Positions 1 through 9,600 of a DNA stretch of 64,000 bases are shown here, in pieces. The DNA is taken from NCBI GenBank assembly GCA_947385955.1, contig CANDNA010000007.1:62001-126000 (forward strand), in the 5' to 3' direction. Below the pieces are notes generated by a model that was not told where the DNA came from, searched no databases, and worked only from the letters and a program-made list of their open reading frames with translations. Every line of letters begins with the position of its first letter. Position 1 is the first letter of the stretch. The DNA comes from an uncultured Clostridia bacterium (GTDB taxonomy: Bacteria > Bacillota > Clostridia > Lachnospirales > Lachnospiraceae). A program made the translations under genes and the position numbers.

Positions 1-1
1 T

Positions 2-775
2 CTGCTGCTGTTTGGGGCAACCACATTTATGATGAATCTGGATACGTTGATACTGAAACGGGTGTCCGGAGACAATGAAATTGTCGGCTATTATACGGGA
101 GTGGCCAATTTTGCCAAGATTCCCTATTATCTTCTGACCGCATTTTATACGGTGGTGCTTCCGGTGATTACCGGAAGTTATATGCAGGGAAAGATCGGGG
201 AAGCGAGGGAAAAAATTGCGGATGTGATCAGTCTGGTGCTGGGATTTATACTGCCTGTTGTGTCAGTGGTTTCCGCAGCTTCGGGACATATTCTGGGGCT
301 CTTTTACCGTCCCAGCTATCGGCGGGGAGAAAATGCGCTGGCGCTGCTGATCTTTGCCATTGGGTTTCTGGGTATGACGCTGATTTTCTCCATGATTCTT
401 TCTGCTGCGGATCAGAAAAAGCTGCTGGCCGGGCTTTCTGTGGGTATGCTGGCAGTGCAGGCGGTGCTGTGTGTGATTCTGACCGGTCAGTACTCCCTTA
501 CGGGAACAGCGGCTGCCACATGGATTGCAGCCGGCGGCGGAATGCTGGTTTCCGGTGTGTGCGTGGTGCGTATTTTTGGTGTTTTCTGGCAGAAAAAACA
601 TACGCTGCTCCTGGCAGGCAATGGAGCAGCATACGGGATTCTGTTATTGTTTTTCCGGCAGGTACAGATCGGTAATTTCTTTGTACTGGCGGGACTGTGC
701 GCACTGTTTTATCTGATCCTGGCCGGCGCAGCCGCATGGAAACTGGATCTGCCGGGAAAGCTCAGGAGCCGATAA
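2..775 (+). CDS. Wzx-like polysaccharide flippase, C-terminal part (partial)
   Basis: The reading frame is already open at base 2, so the gene begins before the window and only about 257 C-terminal residues are seen. The protein is almost wholly hydrophobic, with about seven membrane spans separated by short basic loops, as in MOP-superfamily exporters of the Wzx/MurJ type that flip undecaprenyl-linked glycans across the membrane. The family call rests on this pattern and on the surrounding polysaccharide genes; a MATE-like transporter of other function is possible. Its last 14 bases overlap the stop of the convergent gene on the other strand. Confidence 0.7.
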   Translation: MLLFGATTFMMNLDTLILKRVSGDNEIVGYYTGVANFAKIPYYLLTAFYTVVLPVITGSYMQGKIGEAREKIADVISLVLGFILPVVSVVSAASGHILGLFYRPSYRRGENALALLIFAIGFLGMTLIFSMILSAADQKKLLAGLSVGMLAVQAVLCVILTGQYSLTGTAAATWIAAGGGMLVSGVCVVRIFGVFWQKKHTLLLAGNGAAYGILLLFFRQVQIGNFFVLAGLCALFYLILAGAAAWKLDLPGKLRSR

Positions 776-2066
776 AGCCGGCGATCCTGGAGGCTATGGC
801 CTTCCTGCCTTCTGCATTCAGGCTTTCGTTATCTTCTTCCAGATAGGACTTATAATTGTCCTCGTTAATGGTTCCCAGATAATTGTCAATAAAGGAAACG
901 GCGTTGGCGGCCGCAATATTTTTGTAGGCGATCATGTAAGCTGCCAGTGTGCCCTGTCCCATATTCAGAATACTGCCGGGCTGGCTTTCTCCGTTTTCAT
1001 CCTCTATACAGGCAAAATAGGGAGAGGATACGATCACACGAATATGAGGATAGGCCTGCTGAATCAGAAGAATGGACTGCCAGAGACAGCCGCAGCAGGA
1101 GGCGGGGATGGTATCGTCATAGGGACCCACCAGAAGCCGCTGATCCTCATAGTCATGATGATCATACAAAATGGTAATCACGTCTACCTTACTCATATCC
1201 AGCGTTTTCAGCATGTCTACGATTTCCGCTACGTCCTCATCCCCGTCCCAGGAACGGGCATTGTCCTCCAGCAGTGTGAAATCCTGTGAAGTAATACAGT
1301 ATACCATCCAGTACAGACTGAATACATCCGCCTGATAGGATTCGTCATAGGTGGCGTTTTTTACGGAAAGGTAAGTGTTTTTCAGACTGGCGTCATAGAC
1401 TTTTCCGCCGGTCATCTGTTCCACCTGCATACCGATGCTGTCGTCCTGTCCCCTTGTATCGGCCAGTGAATCGTTGCCAAGGAGCAGAATGGTGGTCACA
1501 CCGTCGTCTGCCTGTCCTGCAAGCATCTGAGAATCGGGAGCTACCACATAATCCTCTGATTCGGTATCAAATTCGCTGGTGTCCTCATTGGGATCATATC
1601 CGGAGTCTTTGCCTCTGTTCCAGATGGAAAGCCGGATGATACCTGTGATTCCGATCAGCAGGATGATACTGATGATCCCGATGTGAATATAAGATACGGG
1701 AGAACGCCGGAGGCGTCTGCTTTTTGCCGCGGCAGATTTACTGCCTGGTTTTTTGCCGGATTTCTTTTTTTTACCTGTCGTTTGTCTTCCCGTGCTTTTG
1801 CTTTTTTTGGGGCCTGTTCCGGGCGGCAGGGATTTGCCGGAGCCGGATTTTCTGGTGGCGCCTGGTTTGCCGGAGCCGGATTTTCTGCCGGCGCCCGGTT
1901 TACCGGAACCAGGCCTGCTCTGCCCGGAGCCGGATTTGGAAGCAGCCGGTTTACGCCTGCCGGAACCGGGCTTTTTGGCGCCGGTGGTGGAGGGGTTCGG
2001 TTTTGCTGCGCCGGATTCGGCAATGGGGATAATATCCAGTTCTGTTCTGCTTTGTTCATCATTCAT
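762..2066 (-). CDS. Membrane-anchored SGNH-hydrolase-like protein with basic N-terminal tail
   Basis: This 434-residue protein has three parts. Residues 20-120 are a low-complexity Lys/Gly/Ser/Pro tail, residues about 124-146 are one membrane span, and the rest is an extracellular SGNH-like domain. The nucleophile block is visible as GNDSLAD near residue 195. The final block reads DNESLNAEG where the family usually has DxxHxxxxG, so the catalytic His appears replaced by Ser; activity is uncertain. The ATG at 2066 is chosen because CAGGAG lies 8 bases upstream; a TTG two codons earlier is too close to it. It follows the GtrII-like gene by 21 bases and probably shares its transcript. A polysaccharide O-acetyl esterase or transferase role is a guess from context. 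Confidence 0.6.
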   Translation of the reverse strand: MNDEQSRTELDIIPIAESGAAKPNPSTTGAKKPGSGRRKPAASKSGSGQSRPGSGKPGAGRKSGSGKPGATRKSGSGKSLPPGTGPKKSKSTGRQTTGKKKKSGKKPGSKSAAAKSRRLRRSPVSYIHIGIISIILLIGITGIIRLSIWNRGKDSGYDPNEDTSEFDTESEDYVVAPDSQMLAGQADDGVTTILLLGNDSLADTRGQDDSIGMQVEQMTGGKVYDASLKNTYLSVKNATYDESYQADVFSLYWMVYCITSQDFTLLEDNARSWDGDEDVAEIVDMLKTLDMSKVDVITILYDHHDYEDQRLLVGPYDDTIPASCCGCLWQSILLIQQAYPHIRVIVSSPYFACIEDENGESQPGSILNMGQGTLAAYMIAYKNIAAANAVSFIDNYLGTINEDNYKSYLEEDNESLNAEGRKAIASRIAGFIGS

Positions 2067-2087
2067 ATACAAATCTCCTGTAGGGGA

Positions 2088-3650
2088 TTAATCATTCAGT
2101 TTGATAACAGTGACACCATTGATTACACGGATGGAACCGTCATGGGGAAAACGGGGCATTTCCTGAAATTCAGGCGTGGCCTGCAGCGCTTCCTCTTCTT
2201 CCGGGGTGACAACCGTGATATCCTCGCCCAGACAGTTCTGGAAAAAAGGCAGATATGCCCGGCTGGTGCCGCCAAATACCCGCGGGCCTTTCATGCCGGT
2301 CATAGGTTCCAGCAGGAGAGTGGTTTCTTCCATTTTATAGGTTTTGCTGTAGTTGCCGATCAGAGCCATTGGCCTGTCCTTGTCATAGTCCGGGGACTGT
2401 TCTATTCTGTCCATTATCTTTATGCATAATGCATAGGTTTTTTCATAGCGGAAGTTCATATTAAAATAGGCGATGTTGGAAAGCAGGATAAAATTCCACA
2501 TGGCCAGAAATACTGCGGCAAAGCAGGCCCATTCCAGAAGCCGCTGCGCAGAGGGGCGCAGGAGCGGCGCTGCCTTTTCGTAAAAGATCACAGGAGCAAT
2601 AAACAAAAGACACCAGGAATGGCGCATCAGTGTATGGTAATTCACATCTGCAGAAATCAGGTAAATCGTATTGGCGCACATGGGCAGGGTGGCAATCGCA
2701 AGTACCAGGAGCACACTGTGCAGAGGGCTGGTAAACACCCGGTTTCTGAAAAAGAGCATAAAACCAAAGACGGCCAGTAAAAGTACACAGACAAGGGAGG
2801 CAGCCTGTACCCAGCGGTTAAAGGCCAGAATCTCTCCGGGATGAAACCGCTGGAAAAAATCCTGATAGATCAGCAGGATGCGGGATCTGATATCATGGAG
2901 AGAAAAGGCGGCGCTCTGGTCAACTCCCTGATAGGAACTCAGTGCAGTCTGTTTGATGCGAAGCGCAGCCATGAGAAAAAGGTAATAGGCAGCCATACCA
3001 CTGCCCAGCATCAGAACATACCGGATAAGCAGGGAACCGATATCTTTCCGGGTGTACTGGGCAGGCTGCAGCAGTGCCAGCAGGAAAAAGAGCAGGAGCA
3101 GCAAAAGCACAAATGTCAGATAAGCCTGATAAATCCCCACACTACAGCAGAGACAGACGGCGCCGGCAATCCAGAGCCGGCGGCTTTCCGTCCGCGTTAC
3201 AAAGTAAACGGAAAGGACGGCCAGAAAGCAGCTGATAAAATAGGCATCTGCAGTGAACATATAGGCGAAAATACATGCCACGGAAGGAAAGACAGCCAGA
3301 ATACCTGAAATCAGCAGGATTCCGTACCTGTTGTGCAGATCAAAAATACGGACCAGCACCATACCCGTCAGAGCCAGAAACAAAAGAGACAGGATACCGT
3401 TGACAATGGGCAGACTGAAAAAAGAGGACAGCCCGGCCGCATAAGGGAGCAGCCAGCGGCCCAGATCGGTCCGGTCCTGACTTGCATAAAGATTACGGAT
3501 ATCGTCATTATTGTACATGGAATTGGTCAAAATAAACAGATGGCAGAAAAATCCGATGATAAACACGGACAGAAATGCCGTTTTCTGTTCTTTTGTCAGA
3601 CGGCTTTTCAGACCATCCAGATATTCCGAAGGACTTTTTATGAAACACAT
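2088..3650 (-). CDS. GtrII-like membrane glucosyltransferase
   Basis: This is a 520-residue polytopic membrane protein with about ten spans. The first long outer loop carries the acidic pair NNDD (YNNDDIRNLYA) followed by DLGRW, the pattern I associate with the GtrII/GT-C type of glucosyltransferase. Such enzymes use polyprenyl-phosphate glucose as donor to decorate surface glycans outside the membrane. A soluble domain ends the protein. The ATG at 3650 is preferred over the longer frame starting at 3680 because AGGAGG lies 9 bases upstream. Transcription probably starts at the promoter at 3714-3742. The donor and acceptor sugars cannot be read from the sequence. Confidence 0.7.
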   Translation of the reverse strand: MCFIKSPSEYLDGLKSRLTKEQKTAFLSVFIIGFFCHLFILTNSMYNNDDIRNLYASQDRTDLGRWLLPYAAGLSSFFSLPIVNGILSLLFLALTGMVLVRIFDLHNRYGILLISGILAVFPSVACIFAYMFTADAYFISCFLAVLSVYFVTRTESRRLWIAGAVCLCCSVGIYQAYLTFVLLLLLLFFLLALLQPAQYTRKDIGSLLIRYVLMLGSGMAAYYLFLMAALRIKQTALSSYQGVDQSAAFSLHDIRSRILLIYQDFFQRFHPGEILAFNRWVQAASLVCVLLLAVFGFMLFFRNRVFTSPLHSVLLVLAIATLPMCANTIYLISADVNYHTLMRHSWCLLFIAPVIFYEKAAPLLRPSAQRLLEWACFAAVFLAMWNFILLSNIAYFNMNFRYEKTYALCIKIMDRIEQSPDYDKDRPMALIGNYSKTYKMEETTLLLEPMTGMKGPRVFGGTSRAYLPFFQNCLGEDITVVTPEEEEALQATPEFQEMPRFPHDGSIRVINGVTVIKLND

Positions 3651-3681
3651 GGGTGAAAACCTCCTGTAGACGTATATCATA

Positions 3682-3700
3682 GGATTTGCCCTGCAAATCC
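3682..3700. repeat. Short inverted repeat in the GtrII-like gene leader
   Basis: A perfect 8-base stem (GGATTTGC and GCAAATCC) encloses a 3-base loop between the minus-strand promoter and the start of the GtrII-like gene. There is no T-run, so it is not an obvious terminator. It may be a leader hairpin. Confidence 0.4.
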
Positions 3701-3713
3701 GGGTTATTGCCTT

Positions 3714-3742
3714 ATTATATTACAATTGCCATATATTATCAA
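3714..3742 (-). promoter_or_regulatory. Sigma-70-type promoter for the GtrII-like/SGNH operon
   Basis: On the minus strand TTGATA and TATAAT are separated by exactly 17 bases. It lies 64 bases upstream of the GtrII-like start codon, and no better candidate is seen in this divergent gap. Confidence 0.6.
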
Positions 3743-3807
3743 TTTAAGAATGGGGAAATTAATGTGGGAAAGGATTTTCTGGTAGATTAAAAACCAGTAA
3801 ATCGTAA

Positions 3808-3836
3808 TTGACTAAAAAATGGCGGGGTGGTATGGT
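3808..3836 (+). promoter_or_regulatory. Probable promoter for the AAA ATPase gene
   Basis: TTGACT and TATGGT are separated by 17 bases, ending 33 bases before the ATPase start codon. The -10 is imperfect; a second AT-rich hexamer (TATATT) follows closely. Confidence 0.45.
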
Positions 3837-3869
3837 ATATTGTAGTTACTATGAAACGGAGGTAGGGGC

Positions 3870-5270
3870 ATGTTTATCGGCAGAAAGTGTGAATTGGCAT
3901 CCCTTGACAGATTATATACATCGGATAAATTTGAGTTTGCAGTGATCTATGGCCGGCGCCGTGTGGGAAAAACCGCCCTTATCAACCAGTTTATCAGAGA
4001 TAAAAGAGCAATCTACTTTATGGGAGTAGAGAGCAATGAAAAACAGAATCTGGAAAACTTCAGCAAAAACATTATGGAGTTTGAAACGGGCGTCCCGGCC
4101 GAAACAACATTTGTTTCCTTCCAGGCTGCATTGGAGTATGTTTTTAAGCTGGCAGAAAAAGAACGGCTGATTCTGGTGATAGATGAATATCCCTATGTGG
4201 CCCGTTCTTCTAAAAGCCTTGCTTCGACGCTACAGCTTTTGATTGATAAATATAAAGGAAGTTCCGGATTGATGTTGATTCTTTGCGGTTCTTCGATGTC
4301 TTATATGGAAGATCACGTGCTGTCTTACAAAGCTCCGCTTTATGGCAGGCGGACATCACAGATGAAGATACTGCCGTTTGAGTTTGCAGATACATGCCGG
4401 TATTTCCCAAATTTTTCCGGCGAGGACAAAGCGCTGGTTTATGGTATGGTGGGAGGGACACCGCAGTATCTGCTGCAAATGGATGACAGGCTCAGTATTG
4501 AGGAGAACATTAAGAATACGTTCCTGAATCCGACTTCTTCCCTTTTTGAGGAGCCGGAAAATCTGTTAAAGCAGGAGGTACGGGAGCCTGCACTGTATAA
4601 TGCCATCATTACGGCTATTGCATCCGGCGCTTCCCGTATGGCGGAAATCTCTACAAAAGTGGGTGAGGATACCAGTGTTTGTGCCACTTATTTAAAAAAT
4701 TTAATGACATTGGGATTGGTGCAAAGGGAAACACCTTATGGAGAAAAGACATCCAGAAAGACGATCTACTCCATCGGTGACAATATGTTTCGGTTTTGGT
4801 ACCGGTTTGTGCCGGAAAATCATTCAATGATTGCACGCGGAATTGCTGATTTGGCTTATAAGCGGATCGAACCATATCTGTCAGACTATATGGGAAAAGT
4901 ATTTGAAGAGATATGTAAGCAGTATCTCTGGAAGCTGTTACTCAGCGGTGAATGTCCTGTAGAGTTCAGGGAACTGGGACGCTGGTGGGGGACCGACCCA
5001 TCTGCCCGCAGCCAGACAGAGATCGACATTATGGGAGAACAGGATAAGGATACGGCGCTGTTTGGAGAATGTAAATGGACAAATGAAAAAGTGGATACAG
5101 GTGTTTTGGAAGTTATGAGAAAGCGAAGCCGGATATTTCATTACAGGAAGATGCATTTATATTTGTTTGCCAAAAATGGATTTACAAAGGGCTGTATGGA
5201 AACTGCCGGTAAGATGGGGAATGTTACACTGGTACGGTATCAAAATCTGTTAGAGAAAATGACAGAATGA
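3870..5270 (+). CDS. AAA ATPase with C-terminal DUF234/PD-(D/E)XK-like domain
   Basis: This 466-residue protein starts with a P-loop ATPase of the archaeal-ATPase/DUF234 class. Walker A is GRRRVGKT at residues 28-35 and Walker B is LVIDEYPYVA near 102-111. A helical winged region follows. The C-terminal part has an Asp in EIDIMG and a GECKW (E-x-K) motif near residues 383-402, the spacing expected of a PD-(D/E)XK nuclease-like fold. GGAGG lies 8 bases before the ATG. It is monocistronic with its own promoter and has no evident link to the polysaccharide genes. Substrates of this family are poorly defined. Confidence 0.8.
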   Translation: MFIGRKCELASLDRLYTSDKFEFAVIYGRRRVGKTALINQFIRDKRAIYFMGVESNEKQNLENFSKNIMEFETGVPAETTFVSFQAALEYVFKLAEKERLILVIDEYPYVARSSKSLASTLQLLIDKYKGSSGLMLILCGSSMSYMEDHVLSYKAPLYGRRTSQMKILPFEFADTCRYFPNFSGEDKALVYGMVGGTPQYLLQMDDRLSIEENIKNTFLNPTSSLFEEPENLLKQEVREPALYNAIITAIASGASRMAEISTKVGEDTSVCATYLKNLMTLGLVQRETPYGEKTSRKTIYSIGDNMFRFWYRFVPENHSMIARGIADLAYKRIEPYLSDYMGKVFEEICKQYLWKLLLSGECPVEFRELGRWWGTDPSARSQTEIDIMGEQDKDTALFGECKWTNEKVDTGVLEVMRKRSRIFHYRKMHLYLFAKNGFTKGCMETAGKMGNVTLVRYQNLLEKMTE

Positions 5271-5324
5271 CCGGTGTTTTTCTGTTTTGAGATGAGATGA
5301 ATGGGGAAAGGAAAAGTATGCTGT

Positions 5325-5690
5325 ATGTCAAAGGAAAAAATCAAACTCAAAGATATTCTTTTTTTACAGGTTGTTATTATGATCTATACGGGTTCGGGAA
5401 TTGCGGCCAAGATGGCAGCTTCCCAGCCGCTTCTTTCCTGGAAATTCTGTCTGTTTTACGGACTGGAATTTGTAGTCCTGGGTGTTTATGCCATACTGTG
5501 GCAGCAGATCATCAAACGCTTTGAACTGTCTGTGGCGTATGCCAACCGGGCGATGGTACTGGTCTGGTCACTGCTGTGGGCGGTGTTTTTGTTTCATGAT
5601 AAGATCACGGTACAGAATATGGCGGGGATTTTGCTTGTTCTGGCAGGAACGGTGATTGTGAATCTGGATGTGGAGGAGCAGAAGCAATGA
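5325..5690 (+). CDS. Small EamA/SMR-type membrane permease, first subunit
   Basis: A 121-residue protein with four predicted membrane helices. The last reads as a Leu/Val-rich glycine-containing span, typical of drug/metabolite-superfamily half transporters. The size and the paired arrangement recall ArnE/ArnF, which flip undecaprenyl-phosphate-linked sugar. The ATG at 5325 has GGAAAAG upstream; an in-frame ATG at 5301 lacks a good site. Its stop overlaps the next start (ATGA), so the two subunits are probably made together. The carried substrate is unknown. Confidence 0.65.
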   Translation: MSKEKIKLKDILFLQVVIMIYTGSGIAAKMAASQPLLSWKFCLFYGLEFVVLGVYAILWQQIIKRFELSVAYANRAMVLVWSLLWAVFLFHDKITVQNMAGILLVLAGTVIVNLDVEEQKQ

Positions 5691-6022
5691 ATGTCTATTA
5701 TTGTCTGTATATTGTGTCGGTTACGGTTGCATCCATCTCTCAGCTTTTGCTGAAAAAAAGTGCGGTGAAAAAGCATACTTCCTGGCTGCAGGAATATATA
5801 AATCCCTGTGTGGCCGCAGGATACGGCCTGTTGTTTTTGTCCATGTTTCTGACCATTCTGGCATTTCGGGGTATGGATTATAAAAACGGCCCGGTTATAG
5901 AATCCCTGGGGTATGTACTGGTACTGGTTTTCAGCCGTATTTTTTTCGGGGAACGGATTACCCGGAAAAAAGCGGTGGGGACAGTCTGTATACTGGCCGG
6001 GATTTTTGTGTTTTACCTGTGA
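5687..6022 (+). CDS. Small EamA/SMR-type membrane permease, second subunit
   Basis: A 111-residue protein with four hydrophobic spans and a final turn containing GERITRKKAVGT, the typical link before the last helix of EamA/SMR proteins. GGAGGAG inside the end of the preceding gene serves as ribosome-binding site, and the start codon overlaps that gene's stop. A heterodimer with the 5325-5690 product is likely. In this polysaccharide locus a lipid-linked-sugar flippase is a reasonable guess, but a generic small-molecule exporter cannot be excluded. Confidence 0.65.
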   Translation: MNVYYCLYIVSVTVASISQLLLKKSAVKKHTSWLQEYINPCVAAGYGLLFLSMFLTILAFRGMDYKNGPVIESLGYVLVLVFSRIFFGERITRKKAVGTVCILAGIFVFYL

Positions 6023-6028
6023 TAATAC

Positions 6029-6052
6029 CTTCGATTGACAGGACAATCGAAG
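6029..6052. repeat. Inverted repeat between convergent genes
   Basis: CTTCGATTG and CAATCGAAG form a perfect 9-base stem with a 6-base loop, between the permease pair and the convergent zinc-ribbon gene. No T-run follows on either strand, so any terminator function would be weak. Confidence 0.4.
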
Positions 6053-6063
6053 ATAAAGCGGGC

Positions 6064-6306
6064 CTATAAAATCGGGTCCCGTTTTGCATATTTCCCAAAC
6101 CGGTAGATGCAGCGCAGCTTTTCCAACTGCTGTGTGTCGTTGCACCGGTTTTGAAAGGCAGCCCGGTCATCCGCATTCATGGCGGAATATTCCTGAAAGG
6201 TGATGGAAAGCTCTACAAGTGAGGCGCCGCAGCCGGGACAGGCTGTCTTGTGACCGTTCAGTATATGGATGCGGTTGCAATTTTTACAAAAGTGCATATA
6301 CATCAT
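6064..6306 (-). CDS. Small zinc-ribbon protein, function unknown
   Basis: An 80-residue protein. An N-terminal CKNC motif and CPGCG about 20 residues later form a probable four-cysteine zinc ribbon, followed by a charged helical region. The ATG at 6306 has AGGAGG 8 bases upstream. The frame extends upstream to 6684 without a good start, and that extension is rejected. No family or role recognised; it may bind nucleic acid or protein. Confidence 0.6.
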   Translation of the reverse strand: MMYMHFCKNCNRIHILNGHKTACPGCGASLVELSITFQEYSAMNADDRAAFQNRCNDTQQLEKLRCIYRFGKYAKRDPIL

Positions 6307-6455
6307 AACAAAATCCTCCTGCTTTCTGCTGTTATTCTGGCATTTCTCCCAAAAGAAGTCAATAAGCCGCAAAATAATTCGAACGACAAAAACCGCACCA
6401 AAGCCAAAGGACGGGTCGGATTTTGTTGGAAGTTGATGGAAAGTACCGATTTTTC
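6307..6455. other. Gene-free part of a divergent spacer
   Basis: The gap between the zinc-ribbon gene and the long lysozyme gene runs from 6307 to 6624. This part carries the zinc-ribbon gene's ribosome-binding site and otherwise AT-rich sequence with no ORF or repeat I can support. The remainder holds a promoter at 6456-6484 and an untranslated leader. Confidence 0.5.
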
Positions 6456-6484
6456 TTGAAGTCATGGTTTTTTGATGGTATAAT
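6456..6484 (+). promoter_or_regulatory. Consensus-like promoter for the long lysozyme gene
   Basis: TTGAAG and a perfect TATAAT are separated by 17 bases. It gives a leader of about 130 bases before the start at 6625. An imperfect inverted repeat around GTTAA just downstream (about 6496-6520) could be a regulator site. Confidence 0.6.
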
Positions 6485-6624
6485 GCTACAGAATTGTTAA
6501 ACAACGGTTGGTTAACATAACTTACCAAAGACAAGAGAGCCCTGACCGGCGATGGGGGATATTGCCGGGGAGGGGATGCGGATAGAAAACAAACATGGTA
6601 AGGGAGGAAAAGGGAAAAGGAATT

Positions 6625-9600
6625 ATGAAAAAAAACAGAAATGACGAGTTCGATTTTCTGGAGGAATTGGAGCTTGATGAACATACAAAAGTGAAAAAGA
6701 AGAAATCTTCTTCCAGACGCAGTGAGAAAAGCCCGGACGGGAAACGGCGTGCCGCGACAGATAAAAATGCGGGGAGGAAGGCGAAGGCGGTATCCGGCGG
6801 GACGGTAAAAGCAAAGGCTGCAAAAGCACAGTCAAAGGTATCGAAGGGGCCTGCCATAAAAAAACAGAAGAATAAACCCAAAAAAGAAAATGTGCTGCTT
6901 ACATTCTGGCAGGGGCTTTGCGAGAGTGTATCAGAGATGAGCGCAGGCGACGGGATCGTCGTATCCACCGGGGTATTGGTACTGGTGCTGGCCATTGTAA
7001 CAGGCAGTGTGTATGTGTCTGCCAAAACGGTGGATGATCAGGTGGCTTCCTTTGCGGAGCTGGGCGAGGAACTGGGCGCTGTCAGCGTGATGGGGGAAAG
7101 CGGCCTGATTGCAGTGACCGATGCACAGGTGGCCGCCATGAATGCGGAAATTATCGAAGAGACAGAAGAAGAGACGGAGGAAACCGAAGAGACAGAAGAG
7201 GATGTGGAAGATGAAGTGCTTCTGAACCTGACCAGCGTTCAGCGGGATTTAAAAATCAAATTTATGAACCGGGCAGGCGGCAAGCTGATTTCCGATATTG
7301 CATTTAAGGCCAGTGTGAAAGGGCCTGACGGTAAGAGCGTCACCTATGAAGATGAGGACAGGGACGGCATTATCTATAAGACAGATATGGCGCCGGGGAC
7401 TTATGAGGTGGCTATCGTAGAAGTGGACGGACTGGACGGATATAAATATTCCACCGATCCGGTGACGGTAAAAGTAAAGGACAAAATTGAATACAAACAG
7501 ATTGATGTGGCAGACGAAATCAAAACAGAAAGCCAGGTCAATGTGGCAGCGGAAGATACTGCCGTTCAGGAAGCAGAAACCGCCCCGGCCCTGAAAGATA
7601 CCGTGGAATGGGTGGAATCTACCAAAACACCCATCGGTTCTGACGGAGAAGCGGGCAGTGAGTACGAAGAAGTGGACAAAAAGGACATTCCCGACCCATC
7701 GCTTTCCGCAAGGGCCAGAAGCCGGTTCCGTGCCCTGTCTCAGGTGGAGGGAAATGACAGCCTGACAGAGCAGGGAGGCAGTGGAGAAGGCACCGGTAAG
7801 CCGTCGGAAGGAAACGGCGGTGAAGAGAAACCGGCAGAATCTGAAAAGCCAAAGGATCCCGAGAAACCGGCAGAACCGGAAAAACCGGCGGAACCTGAGA
7901 AACCGGCAGAGCCGGAAAAACCGAAGGATCCGGAAAAACCGGCAGAACCTGAAAAGCCGGCAGAACCGGAAAAGCCGGCAGAACCGGAAAAACCGGCAGA
8001 ACCGGAAAAGCCTGCAGAGCCCGAAAAACCGGCAGAGCCGGAGAAACCGGCCGCAAAGGTGACTAAGGTTACGATTTCCGGGGCTTCTGATATTGCCGTA
8101 GGCGGCTCAGTCGCTTTGAAAGCGGCAGTGGAGGGAGAGAATCTTTCTGACAGTGACAAAGGGATTACCTGGAGCAGCAGCAATCCTTCTGTGGCGTCTG
8201 TGGATGCTTCCGGCAAGGTGACCGGAACAGCGCCCGGAAAGGTGACGATCTCGGCCGTCTCCACAAAGGATAACAGCAAAAAAGCGGAATGCCAGATTAC
8301 GGTCAACAAGGCAGCCGTGACGGTTACTCTGAATCAGACAGAGCTGACGATGAAGGTGGGAGCCGCTTCCACACTGACAGCCAGTGTTTCCGGCGGCAGC
8401 GTCAAGTGGTCCACTGACAACGATAAAGTCGTCAAGGTGGAAAACGGAAAAGTGACCGCGCTGGCAGAGGGTGTTGCCAATGTCAAAGCAGAGTCTACAG
8501 AGGACGGAAAAGTTGCCGCCATCTGTAAGGTGACAGTAACAAAAGCGGATGCGCTGACCGTGACTCTGGATGCGGAATCGGCAAAGCTCTATACCGAAGA
8601 GAAAAAAGAACTGAAAGCAGCGGTGACCAATGCAAACGGCGCAGTGACTTACACATTTGCTTCTGACAAGGCAGATATTGCCAAAGTGGAAGGAAGCGGC
8701 GAAAAGGGAACGGTGAACGGTGTGGCGGCCGGGGAAGCAGTGATTACCGTAACGGCAAAGGATGCCTCCGGCGCTGCGGCTACGGCTTCCTGCAAGATAA
8801 CGGTTACGCTGAATCCCAAAAAGGACAGTGCTACCAAATTAAAAGACAAGGACGGCAACCAGCTCTATATCAAGAATAAAAAGGGCGAATATGTGGAAGC
8901 CGTACTGGCAGATTATTATACAGCGGATAAATTTTATAAAAAGCTGGAAAATATAGAATATAAATATACCGGATGGCAGACAATTGACGGCAGGACCTAT
9001 TATTATGACAAAGACGGCAAGCCTGTCACGGGAGAACAGATCATACAGGGCGCCAAATATGTATTTGGCAGCGACGGCGCACTGGCAGTCAACTCCAGTT
9101 CGGGTATTATGGGGATTGACGTTTCCAAATGGAATGGTACAATTGACTGGACGGCGGTGAAAAATTCCGGCGTGAATTATGCCATCATACGCTGCGGTTA
9201 CCGGGGTTCTTCCACGGGCGCACTGATTCAGGATCCGAAATTCAAAGCCAACATCCAGGGCGCATCGGCAGCCGGCATCAAGGTGGGTGTGTATTTCTTC
9301 ACCCAGGCGGTCAATGAAGTGGAAGCAGTGGAAGAGGCTTCTATGGTACTCAATCTGATCAAAGGGCAAAAGCTGTCCTATCCGGTGTTCATCGATGTGG
9401 AGTCCAGCGGCGGACGTGCGGACGGACTGGATAAGAACACAAGAACCGCAGTCGTGAACGCGTTCTGTAAGACCATCCAGAACGGTGGTTATACGGCAGG
9501 CATCTATGCCAATAAAACATGGTTTGAAAGCAAGATGAATACATCCGCTCTGAGCGGTTATAAGATCTGGCTGGCTCAGTACGCGGCGGCGCCTTCCTAT

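Noticed and set aside
1683-2429. Long plus-strand frame opposite the SGNH and GtrII-like genes
   Set aside because: It mirrors the Lys/Gly/Ser/Pro low-complexity tail on the other strand, spans two real genes and has no ribosome-binding site.
6024-6037. A 14-base match between 6024-6037 and the MATE leader near 35365
   Set aside because: Matches of this length are expected by chance in a window of this size, and the contexts differ.
7840-8052. Possible CRISPR-like direct repeat array
   Set aside because: Units are 18 bases, contiguous without spacers and in frame; it is a protein repeat.
7619-8309. Minus-strand frames of repeated Ser/Gly/Phe or Pro/Val composition
   Set aside because: They are antisense images of the PEKP-repeat and Ig-like coding region.
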